Shown: positions 1 to 12,914 of the stretch, in pieces
How the letters are laid out: every line of letters begins with the position of its first letter
Position numbering within the stretch: position 1 is the first letter of the stretch
Source: Sphagnum compactum
Taxonomy: Eukaryota; Bryophyta; Sphagnopsida; Sphagnales
Reading direction: 5' to 3'
Length of the DNA: 64,000 nt
Assembly (NCBI GenBank): GCA_965153455.1
Contig: OZ234493.1
Coordinates: forward strand, 1,860,001 to 1,924,000
Translations under genes and position numbers: made by a program
Notes under the pieces: model-generated
Seen by the model: only the letters and a program-made list of their open reading frames with translations
The model's database searches: none
Told to the model about the DNA's origin: nothing

Positions 1-2030
1 TATTTGTCTTTAGTGAAATACCAACCCGTTTGTGCCTTCTGTTTGAATTGGTAAGGAGGGAAGGTCTAACTTCTTTCCAACAAAACAACAAAATTAATTA
101 TATGTAAGAAATGCTTGTTGCTTGTGCTTTAACCGTGCTGTCCAGATATCCAGATAAATCTCGATATCAAAAGGCATAATTTCCGGATATGGATAAAACC
201 ATATCTGGTTATTAAGGTTGTCAAAATTCCCAATATGCATATGCTTTAGTGTTTAAGAACTTAGAATCCTCATGTGACTCCCTCCTTTTGCATGGCAGCA
301 TATATTGAGTATCAACACTTTTCCAAGCTCCTTGAGCTTTTATCGTTGAATTTTGCTCTCACATTTTTTTGAGCTTCTTGTTTAGTGCTCTTTTTGTTTT
401 GTGTTTGAGCTTCAACTCTTGGATTCAAGCTCATGTTGTCTTTGTTCTGGGAGGCTAGGTTGTAAAAAATTCCAGAAACAACAAGAATTGGAAATTGATA
501 TGCATAACCTTTAGGCATATCTGTTTTTTGTTTCAAAAAATAAAAAATTGAATTATTCAAAGGAAGAAAAATAAAATTGAATGTGTAATTACTAGTAACT
601 GGCTGCTGTAGAAAATTGCATATTTTTTTATTCATATCATTCCTTGTAATATATATATCCTTTATTGGTATCCATAGGTTAGGTTTAAAAGCTGATAACT
701 GGACAACACTAGTCTTAACCATTACATTGTACTACCTTATTCTCCCTGTTGCCTGAGAGTATGCTTCAGAAGAGAAGTTGGTTGGCTAAGTACTTGAGGC
801 CAAAAACATCCCTGAACCCATAGAGCATTGTGGATTAAATATCAATTCGACTAAACAGTTTTCACCCAAATAGGAATCATGCACCAGTGTTTTTGTTTCA
901 ATTTTGTGATGTAGCATGAGTGATGATCATCCATAAGACAATTAAGTCAAAATTGACTGTAAACAAAATATGAAAATAAAAACATGTAATGCATAATTGT
1001 ATACTGTTACCAGAACCTGATGTAGAAGCTGGATTTTTAACAAGAAAGAAGTTGACATGTGGTGATCAAAGGCCCCTCAAAAGCACTAATTTGTCACATG
1101 TGTACAAGCTATATTATTATTGAAAACATATCTTTAAAAACGGCTCTAGCTGTCCTCAATGAGTTGCAGGTTCCAAATGAACATTTGGGTGATCTTTGTG
1201 ACATGTGGAGCTTGCTTTGGAAACATATGTGGCTATAGGACATGATTGCCATAATAGTACCCTTCAGCCTCCATATAGGATCGACACATTTTTCAGCCAG
1301 TCTTTACTCTTGGAAATTTTTCTTTTCTTTGCAGATAGCGAAACTTTGGGTTCATTGCATTTCAATGAACTTAAGGCTAGTAGCCCATGCTTCTATTAAT
1401 TGTATTATCTGAATCTATTGAGGTTGCCTTGCAAGTAGTAGTTTGTGTAATTACCCACTACTCACGCTAGATGTTGTAGATTATAGCCAACCATTCTATA
1501 AAGGTAATCACCAAAAGGCACATCAATCCATAAAATATACTTTCAATAGAAGGGCAATTAAATTACATATGTTTCAATGCTTTCAAAATGGTCACATCTC
1601 AAAATGAGGAAATAGCCCTATATGGTGAAAAGTCATTCAATTACACCTAATTCAACATAAATGTTCTCGTTGTTTGTATTAATGGTCAATCGTTGACCAT
1701 CAACTAAACAATGAAATAGATTAGATTAAGAAAGAGTGAAACACAAAATTCAAACCACATTAACCCTCAATAAAGAGAGCTAAATTATCTAGATAAAAAA
1801 ATGCTAACAAGATAAAGAAAAATATAGAATAGCTAAGTTGTGAAAAGCGGCATTGAGTGCCCACGACAAGGGAGCTATAATCAACCACTGAGACTATAAA
1901 AATCCTGAGTTCGTCGGAGTAAAGTATATTAGATATGCAACATGTGTTGACAATAAAAGATCATTTTTCTCATTAAAAGTATAAGTTATTTTTTAACATG
2001 AATCACCAATTAATTTCACATACTATCGAA
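1..2030. other. AT-rich non-coding stretch
   Basis: No convincing gene is visible. The longest open frames (312-722 on minus and 1205-1399 on plus) are compositionally AT-driven, show no domain I recognise, and have no codon-use contrast with their surroundings. I treat the stretch as intergenic or ancient repeat DNA. Confidence 0.5.
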
Positions 2031-2037
2031 AGTGAGA

Positions 2038-3596
2038 AGGTGATCTTTAATTGAAAGTACATGTGCAAGAGAGAATATAGTTGTGAACTTGATAGCTTTT
2101 ACTGAATGAATTGGAATACAGCAAACACTTCAATATATCCTTTTTGAATTGGTATCTCTCTTTGTCCTTGCAATAGGTTATTATGTTGCCAACAATAAGG
2201 TTTACATATCTTGTCACTTCATATGTGTCTATACTTAGAATATGATATGTTGTAATATTTACAACATGAGTATTCTAGATCTTTACAATTCTACCTTTTC
2301 ATCTTAACTGTTTTTTTCCCAGATGCCAGACTTCTCATATGTGATTAAATTATTTTTACACATGATTCATAAAAATATGTTTTATTTTCATAGGTTCATA
2401 TAATTGGGTGAAAACACATTAATAAAAACAACAATGTGCCCACCTAGATGATTGTTTTCAAAATAAAAAGATTTGCTTGTTATGATGTGGCAGACTATGA
2501 TTGGTTAAAAAAAAGCTAGCTTAAAAGTCCATGATTTTCCTAATCATCGAAACTGTTCAATGACAAAAGAAAATGTAAAGTGTTAGTGATGGAATTTCAT
2601 TAAACTCAATTACACTTAGGGTAAACTGGCTAGTGACCAAACATTTATCCGTTCAAGGCAAGCTGGATCCAAGGAGAGGGCTCCGTTGTTTCTGGTGTCC
2701 AAACAAAACTTGAACCCCTCCTCTTTACGCATCTGACACATTAACATTTGTGCAAAATGAATTAGAAATGAGAAAGTTACAGCCCATCAAAGTACAAGGG
2801 TCAAAAACTCAAAAAAAGCAAACCACCAAACACTACAAAGGCCGATTCCCAAACACCCAAAGAATTCATTGTATGTTGCTATTAAAGTTCAAAGATGATT
2901 TGTAGAACTTCAGGTGATGCTCCTATAGCACTTTAAATCATTTAAAATGAATAAGAAATAAGAAAGTTATGAGATTTAAAAATAGGAGGGGTCAAAATGA
3001 AAAAAAATGAAAAAAACATGTTTTCCAAGTCGAAAAAATGTGTTTTCTTTACTGCTCTTTTTTTACTGGTCCTTTGGCTTTGCATTTGAAAGATGATTTG
3101 TAAAGCCACTCCTACAACATTTTATATCACTCAAAATGGGAATTTAGAAAAATCTGCCAAAGTGTTCGGTCATAGGCAGGTGATCGGTGATGGGCCAGTT
3201 TACCCTACTCAAGAAAATATTGTGCTGTTCAAAATGCTAGTAGATGAAATAATGTTATCTTCCCATAGAAAAAGCATTTCCATGGTACTACTTCATATTT
3301 ATTTGATGATTAATTCCATCAAATATATCAATAAATGCCAATTATGTTCCATCTTCATTCTATTGATCTCTTCAATGAAATGTTATTTTCTCTTTCCTCT
3401 CTCCTCTTCAAGACACATTTATTCCTTGAGAAATCACCTATATACACTAGTACCTTTAGTTCAGGTTGAAAACTACATGTGCATGAGAGAATATATTCAC
3501 AAAGGTAAGTTTTATCGAATGAATTGAGATAGAACAAAGACTTCAATGTACACTTTATGTATTGGAATGTCCCTTCATCCTACCAACAGGTTATTA
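2038..3596. repeat. Degenerate direct repeat pair (2038-2190 and 3428-3596)
   Basis: Two segments about 1.4 kb apart share the same order of words: ACATGTGCA then GAGAGAATATA, then a GAATGAATTG-like block, CTTCAAT, and a final CAGGTTATTAT or TAGGTTATTAT. They are in the same orientation, so they could be decayed LTRs or a duplicated fragment. The 1.2 kb between them encodes nothing recognisable. Confidence 0.45.
2740..3145 (+). repeat. Diverged tandem units, about 190-200 bp
   Basis: The phrase 'AAAATGAAT.AGAAAT.AGAAAGTTA' occurs at about 2755 and about 2945. The phrase 'AAAGATGATTTGTA' occurs at about 2892 and about 3090, each followed by CTCCTA..ACA/GCA and an AT-rich tail. This suggests two to three diverged copies of a unit of roughly 195 bp. 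Plus ORF 3093-3527 overlaps it and looks like a chance frame. Confidence 0.45.
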
Positions 3597-3599
3597 TAT

Positions 3600-4980
3600 A
3601 ATAGTGTAGCCAAAGTGGTGACCATCCAAAGGAAGATTTAGGCAAATCTGGCTACAAACAAGAAATAAAGTATAAATCAAAACATGTTTTTGTTATTGAC
3701 TCTCTTGCTCGGGCACTGTATTACATGGGGGCATATTTACAGGCCCAAACTGAGTTTCATAATATTTGACTGCTATACTTCATCCAAAATGTATCATTCG
3801 GACCGTTTTACTGCCATGGGCTGAGATGCTCTCAGCAAAGCATGAGTTTGTCCCCCCATGCAGTAAATTGGAGTAGCTAGAACACAAATCATGACTTTGT
3901 CAGCTCTCATTGTGTACCCATGTAAGAAGTTTTACTGAATTGTTCAGTTCTGATCTGGGTCTTGGCTCCAGTATGTGTACGACTACATTGTATGTGCACA
4001 ACAGAGCCGTCCCCAGCCCCCAGGACGCCAACTGCTGCTGCTGTACATACAAGGATTCTTCCAATTGGAGGTATGAGGAGGCATCCTCCAGTGCCCACAT
4101 GGGTACCATCTGAGCAACCCTGTGTCATTTCTGAAACTAAACTGCAGCTAAAAACCTCTAGTTGCAGAATCTGATTACTTGATTCCGTAGATTCAATACC
4201 TTGATCCTTCAAATCAATTACTTGCATCCTTCAAAGTTTGTTTTGCTATAAATGTTACCATCATGAGTGCTGCCGTTACCTGATGAACCCATTTCATGGA
4301 GTCTGTCCTACTTGACTTCGTAGACCAGTATTGTCGTACGTTGCCACTGTTGGAAGTTGGCCTCTCAGGTAATGTACTTCTTACAACAACAGATCAGTTA
4401 AACATGGCTATGATTTTGAAAGAATAACATATTATTTTATGTTATGTTATTGTGTATATATATGTGCTTGTCACTTTTAAACAATTTAAACAATACTCCA
4501 CTGACCATATACTTTTTGCACACTTGTGTGAAATTATTATATGCATGTATCTATGAAAAAACTATGCATGCATATCTATTGCACTTGAAAAAGATGTTAA
4601 TTAATTTATAAGCACAAAAGTTTTGGTAGTTCTTTCTTTTCTCTTACTATTCATTTGCCTATCCAAGATGTGTTTGGACTCTTTCTAGTAAAAAACTAGG
4701 GACAAGATAAATTATAACTTTGCCCAATTAGAAGAGATTGCAACATTCAATCACAGGTTTGAAGCTTCTGGCCCATCAAGCTCCATGCACCTCCCAACTC
4801 CTAATAACTTCAGCATCCCACTACACATGGGGTTAGTTTGGAATCTTCCATCTTCGTCTAAACTTGACTCATTGACTAGATTAGACTTGCTCAAACAAGG
4901 CTAGGACTTAATCTAAATGCAAACCCTCCCTAATTTTGCCTCGTTACATTGGAAATCAAAAAACCAAACATCTCTATTTT
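3600..4980. other. Non-coding stretch, no recognised gene
   Basis: Overlapping open frames on both strands at 3900-4227 lie in a locally GC-richer patch (CTGCTGCTGC near 4030). Frames open on both strands at once are typical of composition rather than coding. Nothing else is recognised. Confidence 0.4.
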
Positions 4981-5230
4981 ATTTTGGAAATGGAGGACCT
5001 ATGACATCTAGTTGAGCTTGAAACTCTAGTCATTATTTCGTTTACTATAACCATTGAAAAACAATCAAGTAGTTCAAGTGATTTTGAACAATCAAGTGAT
5101 TATAATTTAGTTGGTTCCATTGCAGTACAAAAATCTTGCCTCAAGATGAAATTTGAAAAGGCAAAAATGAAAAACTTCATTTATTCTTAAGCTTTCAATT
5201 AAAGATCAAGTCATCCCTCATATTCTCTCT

Positions 5231-5575
5231 GTGAAAAGTATGAAAAAATGTTGGGATATCCTTATTAAGCAATTGTTTGAGGTAAAGAACAATGCAAGAA
5301 AATTGTTTGCCAAAAGTGACTTCTTTGAGGTAAATTTGAAAGAAAGGTCAAAAGTTAGTGATTTCATGAAAACTATAAAAAAGATCTTCAATGAACCAAT
5401 TGAATTTGAAAAGATTTTAGATAACATGGTTGTGGAACAAGTGATTGATGCCCTACCAAGGAGTTATGACATGTCAACTCTAGAGGATTTGTTCAAACAA
5501 ATGCAATTAAAGGAGAATCGTAACCAAAGTCGTGTTCATTCCAATGACAAGGAAGCATTAATAATAAGGTTTTGA
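5231..5575 (+). pseudogene. Copia gag fragment
   Basis: This is a 114-residue open piece of the retrotransposon nucleocapsid precursor. It keeps the family signature: a KKCWDIL-type Trp segment near the start, an FEVNLKERSKVSDFMK block where family members have a helix near the middle, and VIDALPRSYD followed by a helix-rich tail. Upstream, IKDQVIPHIL-like codons are readable but broken by frameshifts, so the true start is lost. There is no zinc knuckle in this frame. It belongs to the copia remnant that continues downstream. Confidence 0.75.
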
Positions 5576-5829
5576 CACCATATGTTGCTTGAAAATTTTA
5601 CAACAATTATGGCAACAATAATCAAGATAAGAAAGGTAAGTGTAATTGATGAGATAGGAAAGGTCATTGGCCCTTACTTCAACACAACTTTTCCCAATGA
5701 GTTAAGTCAAAGAGTAAATTCTACCATTAAAAGAAGGTGATGGTGAAAAGAATCAAAAAAATCACCATTGAAAATCGAAATGTTGATGCTAAATTTTTTA
5801 TGCCACACTTGCAAGTCTTGTGTTTGAAT

Positions 5830-6206
5830 CAAAAGACAACACGTGGATCCTAAACACTAGGGCATTTAAACATGTTATTAGTAATGCTTATATTTTAGAC
5901 TAAATTAAATCTATACAAATGGAATGTTTGGATGAGGACTTTCCCATGTTGTACATAAAAAATGATGTTTGTCTAAAATTTTCAGATGGTGAAATAAAAT
6001 GCATTTATGATGTTCTTTATGTCTTGAATTTTAAAAGAAATTTTCTTTCAATTGGTAGAATAATAGATGAAGGTATCATCACATTATTCAATTTTGATGT
6101 TTATCTTATAGTCACCAAGAACAAATCCCCAATAGTAGTTGCTAAAGGTTTTAGATACAAGTCCACAAGCCTATACATTTTTTTTCCAAAATCCAAAAAA
6201 GGATAA
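5830..6206 (+). pseudogene. Copia protease / GAG pre-integrase fragment
   Basis: The frame around 5840 reads like the copia protease active-site region (WILNTRAFKHVI, where the family usually has a D-S/T-G triad; the Asp is replaced by Asn here). The open frame 5919-6206 contains IYDVLYVLNFKRNFLSIGR, which matches the conserved 'DVLYVP.L..NLLSI..L' block preceding the integrase. The active-site change and stops show that it is dead. Confidence 0.7.
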
Positions 6207-6349
6207 TTTATTGGAAACTATATCAATGTAACAAAAAAAAGATAGATAATCTTGCTCTAACATCATTCGATAGGTCATCTCAATTTTCAAAGCCTATTTC
6301 ATCTTTCTAACAAAAGGAGTGCTACTAGCATACCTTAACTTCACCTCAA

Positions 6350-7150
6350 CACCTCAATGTGTGAAGGTTGTCAATTAGGGAAACAATTTAGAAAAGTGTT
6401 TCCCAAGCAATCTGAACACTGAGCTTCCTAATGATTTACATTCATTCATATTCATCTTTGCAATCCTCTATAAATTAAATCTTTTTCTAGAGCAAAGTAT
6501 TTTATGACTTTTATCCCATGGATGATTACAATAGAAAATCGTAGGTGTATTTTTTTAAAGGGAGAATGAAACCTTCTTCAAATTCATGAATTTCGAAGCT
6601 CTTGTTGGAAAACAAACAAGTTGTTACATCAAAGTTTTCCACTCAGATCATGGTGGAAAATACCTTTCACAATACTTCAAATAAGTTGTGACAAGTTACA
6701 TGGCATTCAATATCAACTCACCCAACCAAGGACTCCCCAATAGAATGGAGTGGCCAAATGAAATATTGAACTCTAATGGAAATAATGTGATGCATGGTGC
6801 TAAGTAGCAACTCTTCAAAATTCCTTTAAGTAGGAGAACTCAACACTACTAACTACCTAGTGAATTGATCAACAACTAAAACCAATTTTGGAATAATTCT
6901 AGAAAAAAAATTTGCAAGTATCCAACTTGATTGATCAAATTTCAAAATCTTTGGTTGTGATGTGTGTACGTGCATGTCCCAAAAGAAGATAGAAAACAAT
7001 TGGACTCCAAAGCACTCAAATGTGTCTTCTTGCACTACGACACAAAAATCAAAGGATTCAAATGCTACTATCCAAAAATCCATAAGGTCATCCCCAACTA
7101 AGATGTTACATTTGATAAATCAAATTTGTTGAATATCAAATCTCTTCAAG
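6350..7150 (+). pseudogene. Copia integrase remnant
   Basis: Scattered in three frames are a CQLGKQF zinc-region tail (about 6360), SDHGGKYLS (about 6640), a TPQ.NGVA block (about 6730), and a C-terminal stretch at about 6950-7080. These correspond in order to the HHCC tail, the second catalytic Asp region, the third (Glu) region and the 'FGC.AY.H.P' end of a copia integrase. The frame is broken many times. The minus-strand ORF 6853-7083 is a shadow of this segment. Confidence 0.6.
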
Positions 7151-7555
7151 ACTTCAAATCTTTTTTTGTCCAAGAATAATGATCATCTTGTGTCAATATT
7201 TGATCCTAATACATGTTTTTTTGCAACACCTACTAAATTGTTCCTATGACGGAAGTTCATGTGATGGATCCAAAAAAGATAGTGGAAGTTTTACAATTTG
7301 TTCAAAAAATGACATTACAAACCAAATAAAGCAATCATTACATGATCAAGCAAATCATCCATCAACTAATCTAACACAACCACAACATCTAGAAGGTTCT
7401 TCTCAAGATCCTCATGCCCAAACACTAGTTGCTCCTATATTAAAACTTTGAAGATCAAATCAACCAAGACAAAGACCACTTTATCTAGAAGATTTTGTAG
7501 GCACAACAAAAACCCATGAACCAATTAACTTTGATGAAAATGTTTAAGATCCAAG

Positions 7556-8720
7556 GTGAAAAAGTACTATGGAAAAAAAGATGAGCTCCATTGGCAAGAA
7601 CAACACTTAGACATTGGTAGATTGTTTAAAGGAAAAACACGTATTTTAGCCAAGTTGGTTAATAAGGTCAAGGAAGTTCCAAGAGGAGAAGTTTTGTTGC
7701 ATGTAGCTTTGAGCAAAAGGCTAGAATTGACTATGAGGAGATGAACTTTGCTCCAATGGTAAAATAACCAATTATTTGAACTTCGATTGTTTTTGTAGCT
7801 TCCAATGTCTAAAAATTATATCACCTAGATGTAAAGACAATTTTTTTGAACATTGATCTCAATGAAGACATTGTCTTCATATATCAACCCAAAGGTTTCA
7901 CTATGCCAAGAACAAAAGATAAAGTTTATAATTCAACAAAGCTTTATATGACTTGAAATAGGCTCAAAAGGCCTAGTACAAGAAGATAAACTCATACTTG
8001 AAAGATCAAGGATTATGTAAAAGTAATGTTGATTATATTAATCTTTATAATCTAAAGGAAGAGAATAAGATTTGATCTTAGTATTCTATGTAAATAATTT
8101 GTTAGTAACTGACAACCATGTTCAAAAAATAAATTGGATCAAAAAGTAATTTTGTAAAGAAATCTAATACGTCAAGTTTAGGAAAAATGAAATGTTATTT
8201 TTGCATAGAGTTTGTGCATTTAGAAGAAATTATCTTTATGACTTAATGAGGTTATTTCACAAAGATCCTAATAGAATCTAGCATGGATGAGTGTAATATG
8301 TGTTTAGTCCCCACACATGATAATGTCAAACTTCTAGTAGATATGGATTCAAAGGAAATAAATCCTACCATAAGAGGATTGTTGGGAAACTAATTCACCT
8401 AATTGTAACTAAAAGTCTAAACCTAACATTTCATATTTTGTTGGAGTTGTAAATCGATTCATGAATCAAACCAAAACACCTCACTTGGCTACTATCATAA
8501 AAATATTAATATACTTACAAAAAATCATCAAATTTTGCATTCATTTCAAGAAAGGAATACGTAGTGAAATAACTAACTTCATAGATGTCAATTGGGTATG
8601 TGACCCCAAAAGCTAATAATCAACCTTCAGATATGTGTTTCAATTTAAAGTATGTCCCATTATGTGAAGTTCAAAGTGACAACCAACTTGGGGTTTCACG
8701 TTGTATTACTTTCTAAGGAT
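7556..8720 (+). pseudogene. Copia reverse transcriptase / RNase H remnant
   Basis: Plus-strand frames show DYEEMNFAPMVK (about 7730), HLDVKTIFLNIDLNEDI (about 7825) and YQPKGF (about 7890), the hallmark start of copia RT where the catalytic Asp lies in 'MDVKTAFL'. A YLKDQGL block (about 7995) and RNase H-like words (NRFMNQ.KTPH near 8455, WVCDPKS near 8595) follow. Many stops interrupt it. The end at about 8720 is approximate. Confidence 0.7.
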
Positions 8721-11700
8721 GTGCATGTTTGAATGTATCCCACTTCAAACTTTTGAAAGATTTTTGTAGTGTTTTTACAAACAATATTAAATAACATGGG
8801 CAAGATATTAGAAAAAAATCTATTGTCATTTCAGTTTATAAAATGGGAGATTGGAATATATTTGTGGAAAAAAATGTTATGTACATGTGTGCTCAAAAAT
8901 ACAAATATACTCCAAAAATGTTTTTACTGATTTTTAATCCTTATGAAAGTTGAAAATATATTGAACCATGTCATTTCACATAATTTGAACCATGTTTGGA
9001 TACCATGTGATTAATTTGAAAATTTTCATTTCAAAAGATGAGTTTTTGTAGCAAAGATGTGATAGGGTAAAAACATGATCAATTAAACATCCATGATCCT
9101 TGTCTGCATAAATGGAAAATAGTTATAAAATACACCTTCACATACTAAATTTTAAAATATTATTTATTCCATTGATCAATATGGGAATGTTCTTTGCTTT
9201 TATACCAATGATATTAAAAAATTACATGTTTAATGTCCATTTCAGTAAATTTTTCAAAACTGCAAGTAGATTTTTTTCTATTTTTCCAGACATTTGTTTC
9301 ATAGAAAGTAGGTTTAAAATAGGAAAAATATTGGATTTTTTTACTTTCTTGGATATTGTTGGACTAAAATGTACTTATGTGGTTTCAACTTTTATTTTAA
9401 AGGTAATAGTATATCAAGCTTTCAAATGTAAAAATAATTTTGAACACATTTTGGCTAGTATATTTCAAAAATGCTTTTCACCTACTTTTATTATACAAAA
9501 GTCTTTCAAACTTTGTATACAACAAATTATAAACCCACTGTTTGAATAGCATGATGGTTTGATAATGATTGAAAACATTTTGATTATACTTTCTTACATT
9601 TATGTGCAAAAATATGATTGTATGAATGATAACTATTTTTTGTGTTTAATTGATTGTGCTTTCACTCGATATATGTGTGATAAATTGAAGTTTTGATAGG
9701 TAATCACATTCACATGGAAAATGACAAGCATAACCAAATGGACCATTTAAAATTTCACTAACACTGACTATTTTAATGATTAATGAAGCCTTAAAATTAG
9801 TGTGGTCAAAATGAGATAATGGCCCTATTATACCAATGTATATTGTAATATATTCATGGATCTTTTAAGATAGATAATGAAATTTATTATTGTTTTAAAA
9901 ATAATATTACATAACTTTAGTTTTGTAGAAATGATAATTGTAAGGCGCAAAAAACCAAAATTGATACCCAAAATTAAACGCACCATACTTTTGAAACAAT
10001 TATATTCTATGTAATATAGTACTAAACCCAAAAGTGCCCAAAAGGGAGTCACTGTAATGTGCTTTCACCCTCAAGGTGCAAAAGAAGCCACATGGCTTAA
10101 GGCATTATCAACTGAATCAAGTGATGAACCAATTCAAATATGGCAAGACAACATTTACACGTTCAAGATTAATGGAAAATCGAATCTTTCATGCAAGGAC
10201 CAAACACATAAAGATTCATTATCACTTTATTAAATAATATGGGTGCATTATCTCTTTTAGGGGCCACTTTTGGTATAATCACTACTTAGGTTTGAAAGTT
10301 TTATGCCTTCAAAATGAATGCATTGTTAAAATCTTGTAAATTATTTGCATGAAGATCTTCATTATGTATTATGCTATTAAAATCCAATGTAAGAAATACT
10401 TATAAAAAATAAAGAGATGCGAAAACACAACAATGTGTTTGTAATTAGTTCTTTCGCTACTTAATGAACTCCTAAAAAATCTTGAAATTTCTATTTATTA
10501 CACATTTATTGGATTTTTTTTAATAAAAATTTCACATAATAGTACAATGTAATAAGCTTTTGGGTCATAGGAATCAAAATCACTTTTTTCATGACTTGTA
10601 AATCATGATTCTTAAAATATTTATATTGTGCCACATTAATTTGATTACCTCATCCACTTCTTATAAAGATTTTTTAAAACAGATGTTTAGTGCTCTTAAT
10701 AAAAGAATGCACCCAACAAGTTTTGAAAAAAGAAACTAGTTCATCTCACATTCTATTAAATGAATAGATAGTAGATATCTTGACCAAATTTCACAAAAAA
10801 ATGAAATTTCAAGACTTCAAAAATAAGATAGGAGCTACATATATTACAAACCACGTTAAGATTAAAAAGAAAACTTGGATAAACAATTCAAAGTGTCATG
10901 ACTATAATACGTGCAAGGTTTGAAATAAGGTGTTCACTGTTCACACCCATGAATGGTTTCCAACATGCTTTATGGAATTTGGGGTGAGTAGTGGTCACTA
11001 CTTTTTTCACAAGTTTTTTTCCCTAAGTCCTTAATGCTAAAGCTCTTTAAGGAACACTTACCACCAAACAGGCCATAGTCGCAAAAAGTTGGAGACAAAA
11101 AAATTCGTAAAAACAATAAAGTCTTGACAAAAAATATCTATATATTTTTAATTAACATTTTACATAATGCAAAGTGATCATTGTTGGTTAGATAAGTTGA
11201 ACATAAAATTAGGTGTTAATTTATCCATTGCAACTAATATTACATATTTTCTCTTTAAATTTGTACTTTTGCTTTCCATATTGTATTGAAGTTTTTCGTA
11301 AAGTCAAGAAAACACAACATTAGAACCTTGAGTTTGGTCCAAAACCAGGTGAGATTTTTTTTTAAAACTACAAAAAAGTACATTAACCTTCAATATGTGG
11401 TGAAATTTAGAGTTGCATCATTTTTTGTGCCAAATTGAATTTCATCATGTTTTGACCGTCACTTTCCTTTTTCTTGAACACCTCCCCTATTGATACATAT
11501 ATTTTCATTATTCCAACATGTACAATTATTATACATTGTGCATTAAATATTGAGTTTTAGCATTTCATACCCAAATTTAATAAAACTTCATTAGTTTGCA
11601 AAGAGGGGATAGGGGGTGAAAAGAGGCCCAAAGACAAAGTTGAAGATAAGATGACTTTAAGAAAAACTCTATTATGTTCATTTAGTCTCATTAAGCTAAC

Positions 11701-12700
11701 ACCATATCCATCTCTTTGTAAATTTCCAATGTCCCCTTTGTTTATGGAATTCATGCCCATTTGCCAATTTCCCCAACATAAACCTTTTAGAAATTCTTGC
11801 CAATGTCTTTATATGTAACTATTAAACAAACTCCACTTTATTATAGAATTTTGGCCATAATCCCATAAACCAAATAAAGTAAATTTTTTTTTCAAACCCT
11901 TTACTTGATTTTGTGACAAAATCAAACATATTCCCAACCCATCCCAAATGTTGATATCATTTTTTCTTAAATTGATAACTAAATCTTCATTCCATTCTAA
12001 ATTCCTTTGGATTTTTCATCACCTACCACCACATTGATCCTATCTTTATTTATGCACATGTTTAAATTTTCATAGGAACCATGGTCACAACATAAGGTTT
12101 TCCATGGCTACTTGATTATACCCAAACACATTATATTGCTTTGAGGACATACCCCTTGCTTACAATCTTTCCATATTAGCATACCAAACAAAATTACTTA
12201 GCTTTAATTTCCATGCCAAATGCCTATTTCACCATTTTATGTCATTTAAATCTTTTTCCACACTCTCACTATTCATCATCACCAAACTCCCAGTTCATCA
12301 CTCGCCATAAGTTGAACATCCAACATTAAGAAAAAAATTAACAAGAATAAAAATTCAAAATCACAACACACATCAGCAAATGAAAACAAACCAAGTGCCC
12401 ACAATGGCTTCAATGCACTATTCACCATCGCCAATAGTCATTTGCAACATATAAAGCATATCAAACAAACCTAGTTATTTTAAAGAAATAACACTAGGTT
12501 ATGTTGTAATTTTGCAATTAATAATTTTCACACCATCATGAACATGAAACAACTAATGAAAAATTAGAGCACCTTTCCACACTGCTCCTCCAACCTTTTC
12601 CTTTTAAAATTTTCAGTAAAATCTTTAGGTCACATTTGGAGGTGTCCAAAACATTTTGATGCTACGTATTACACATTTTGAGTCCACTTGAAATGTGAAT
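8720..12700. other. Gene-free AT-rich region
   Basis: No protein family, RNA gene or clear repeat boundary is seen. ORFs 9112-9549 (plus) and 9828-10052 (minus) are Phe/Ile/Lys-rich, as expected of chance frames in AT-rich DNA. A 70-100 bp segment at about 11595-11690 is a dispersed repeat, listed separately. Confidence 0.5.
11595..11690. repeat. Dispersed repeat, copy 1 (other copy at 59275-59360)
   Basis: The block GGGGGTGAAAAGAGGCCCAA followed by AGACAAAGTT and a 'GACTTTAAGAAAAACTCTA' stretch recurs in the same orientation at about 59280, with scattered substitutions. Upstream of both copies the sequences also resemble each other (TTTGCAAAGAGGGGAT here, CTGCAGAAAGAGAGGATG there). It is probably a fragment of a common transposable element; I cannot say which. 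Confidence 0.55.
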
Positions 12701-12702
12701 AA

Positions 12703-12909
12703 AGGTGTTACACTTGGTGTTAAGGATTCTAATATTAAGTTCCCTAACACTAAGCTAATCATTTTTAGGACCTAAACCTATTTACCATGAAGATTTTATG
12801 CTTACAATCACTTAATATTAAACAATCACTCATTTAACATTGGTTACCACTTAAGATGCCACCTAGATTTTCGCTTAATATTGACTTAACATTAGGTGTG
12901 AATGCACCT
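12703..12909. mobile_element. MITE copy 1, Tourist-like, 207 bp
   Basis: The element starts AGGTGTTACACTTGGTGTTA and ends with the reverse complement of AGGTGCATTCACACCTAATG. It is flanked by TAA on both sides (12700-12702 and 12910-12912). A second copy of the same internal sequence lies at 35369-35589 (shared words CCACCTAGATTT, GATGCCACC, TTAACATT, GAAG.TTTTATG). A 3-bp TAA duplication and short inverted ends are typical of PIF/Harbinger-derived Tourist MITEs. No coding capacity. Confidence 0.7.
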
Positions 12910-12914
12910 TAAGT

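Larger units (their letters stand above)
5150..8720 (+). mobile_element. Decayed Ty1/copia retrotransposon
   Basis: The translated pieces occur in copia order: gag (5231-5575), protease/GAG pre-integrase (about 5830-6206), integrase (about 6350-7150), reverse transcriptase (about 7690-8080) and RNase H region (about 8380-8720). In copia-type elements integrase precedes RT, and that is the order seen. Every segment has many stops and frameshifts, so the element is inactive. I could not find convincing LTRs, a primer-binding site or a target duplication. Confidence 0.85.
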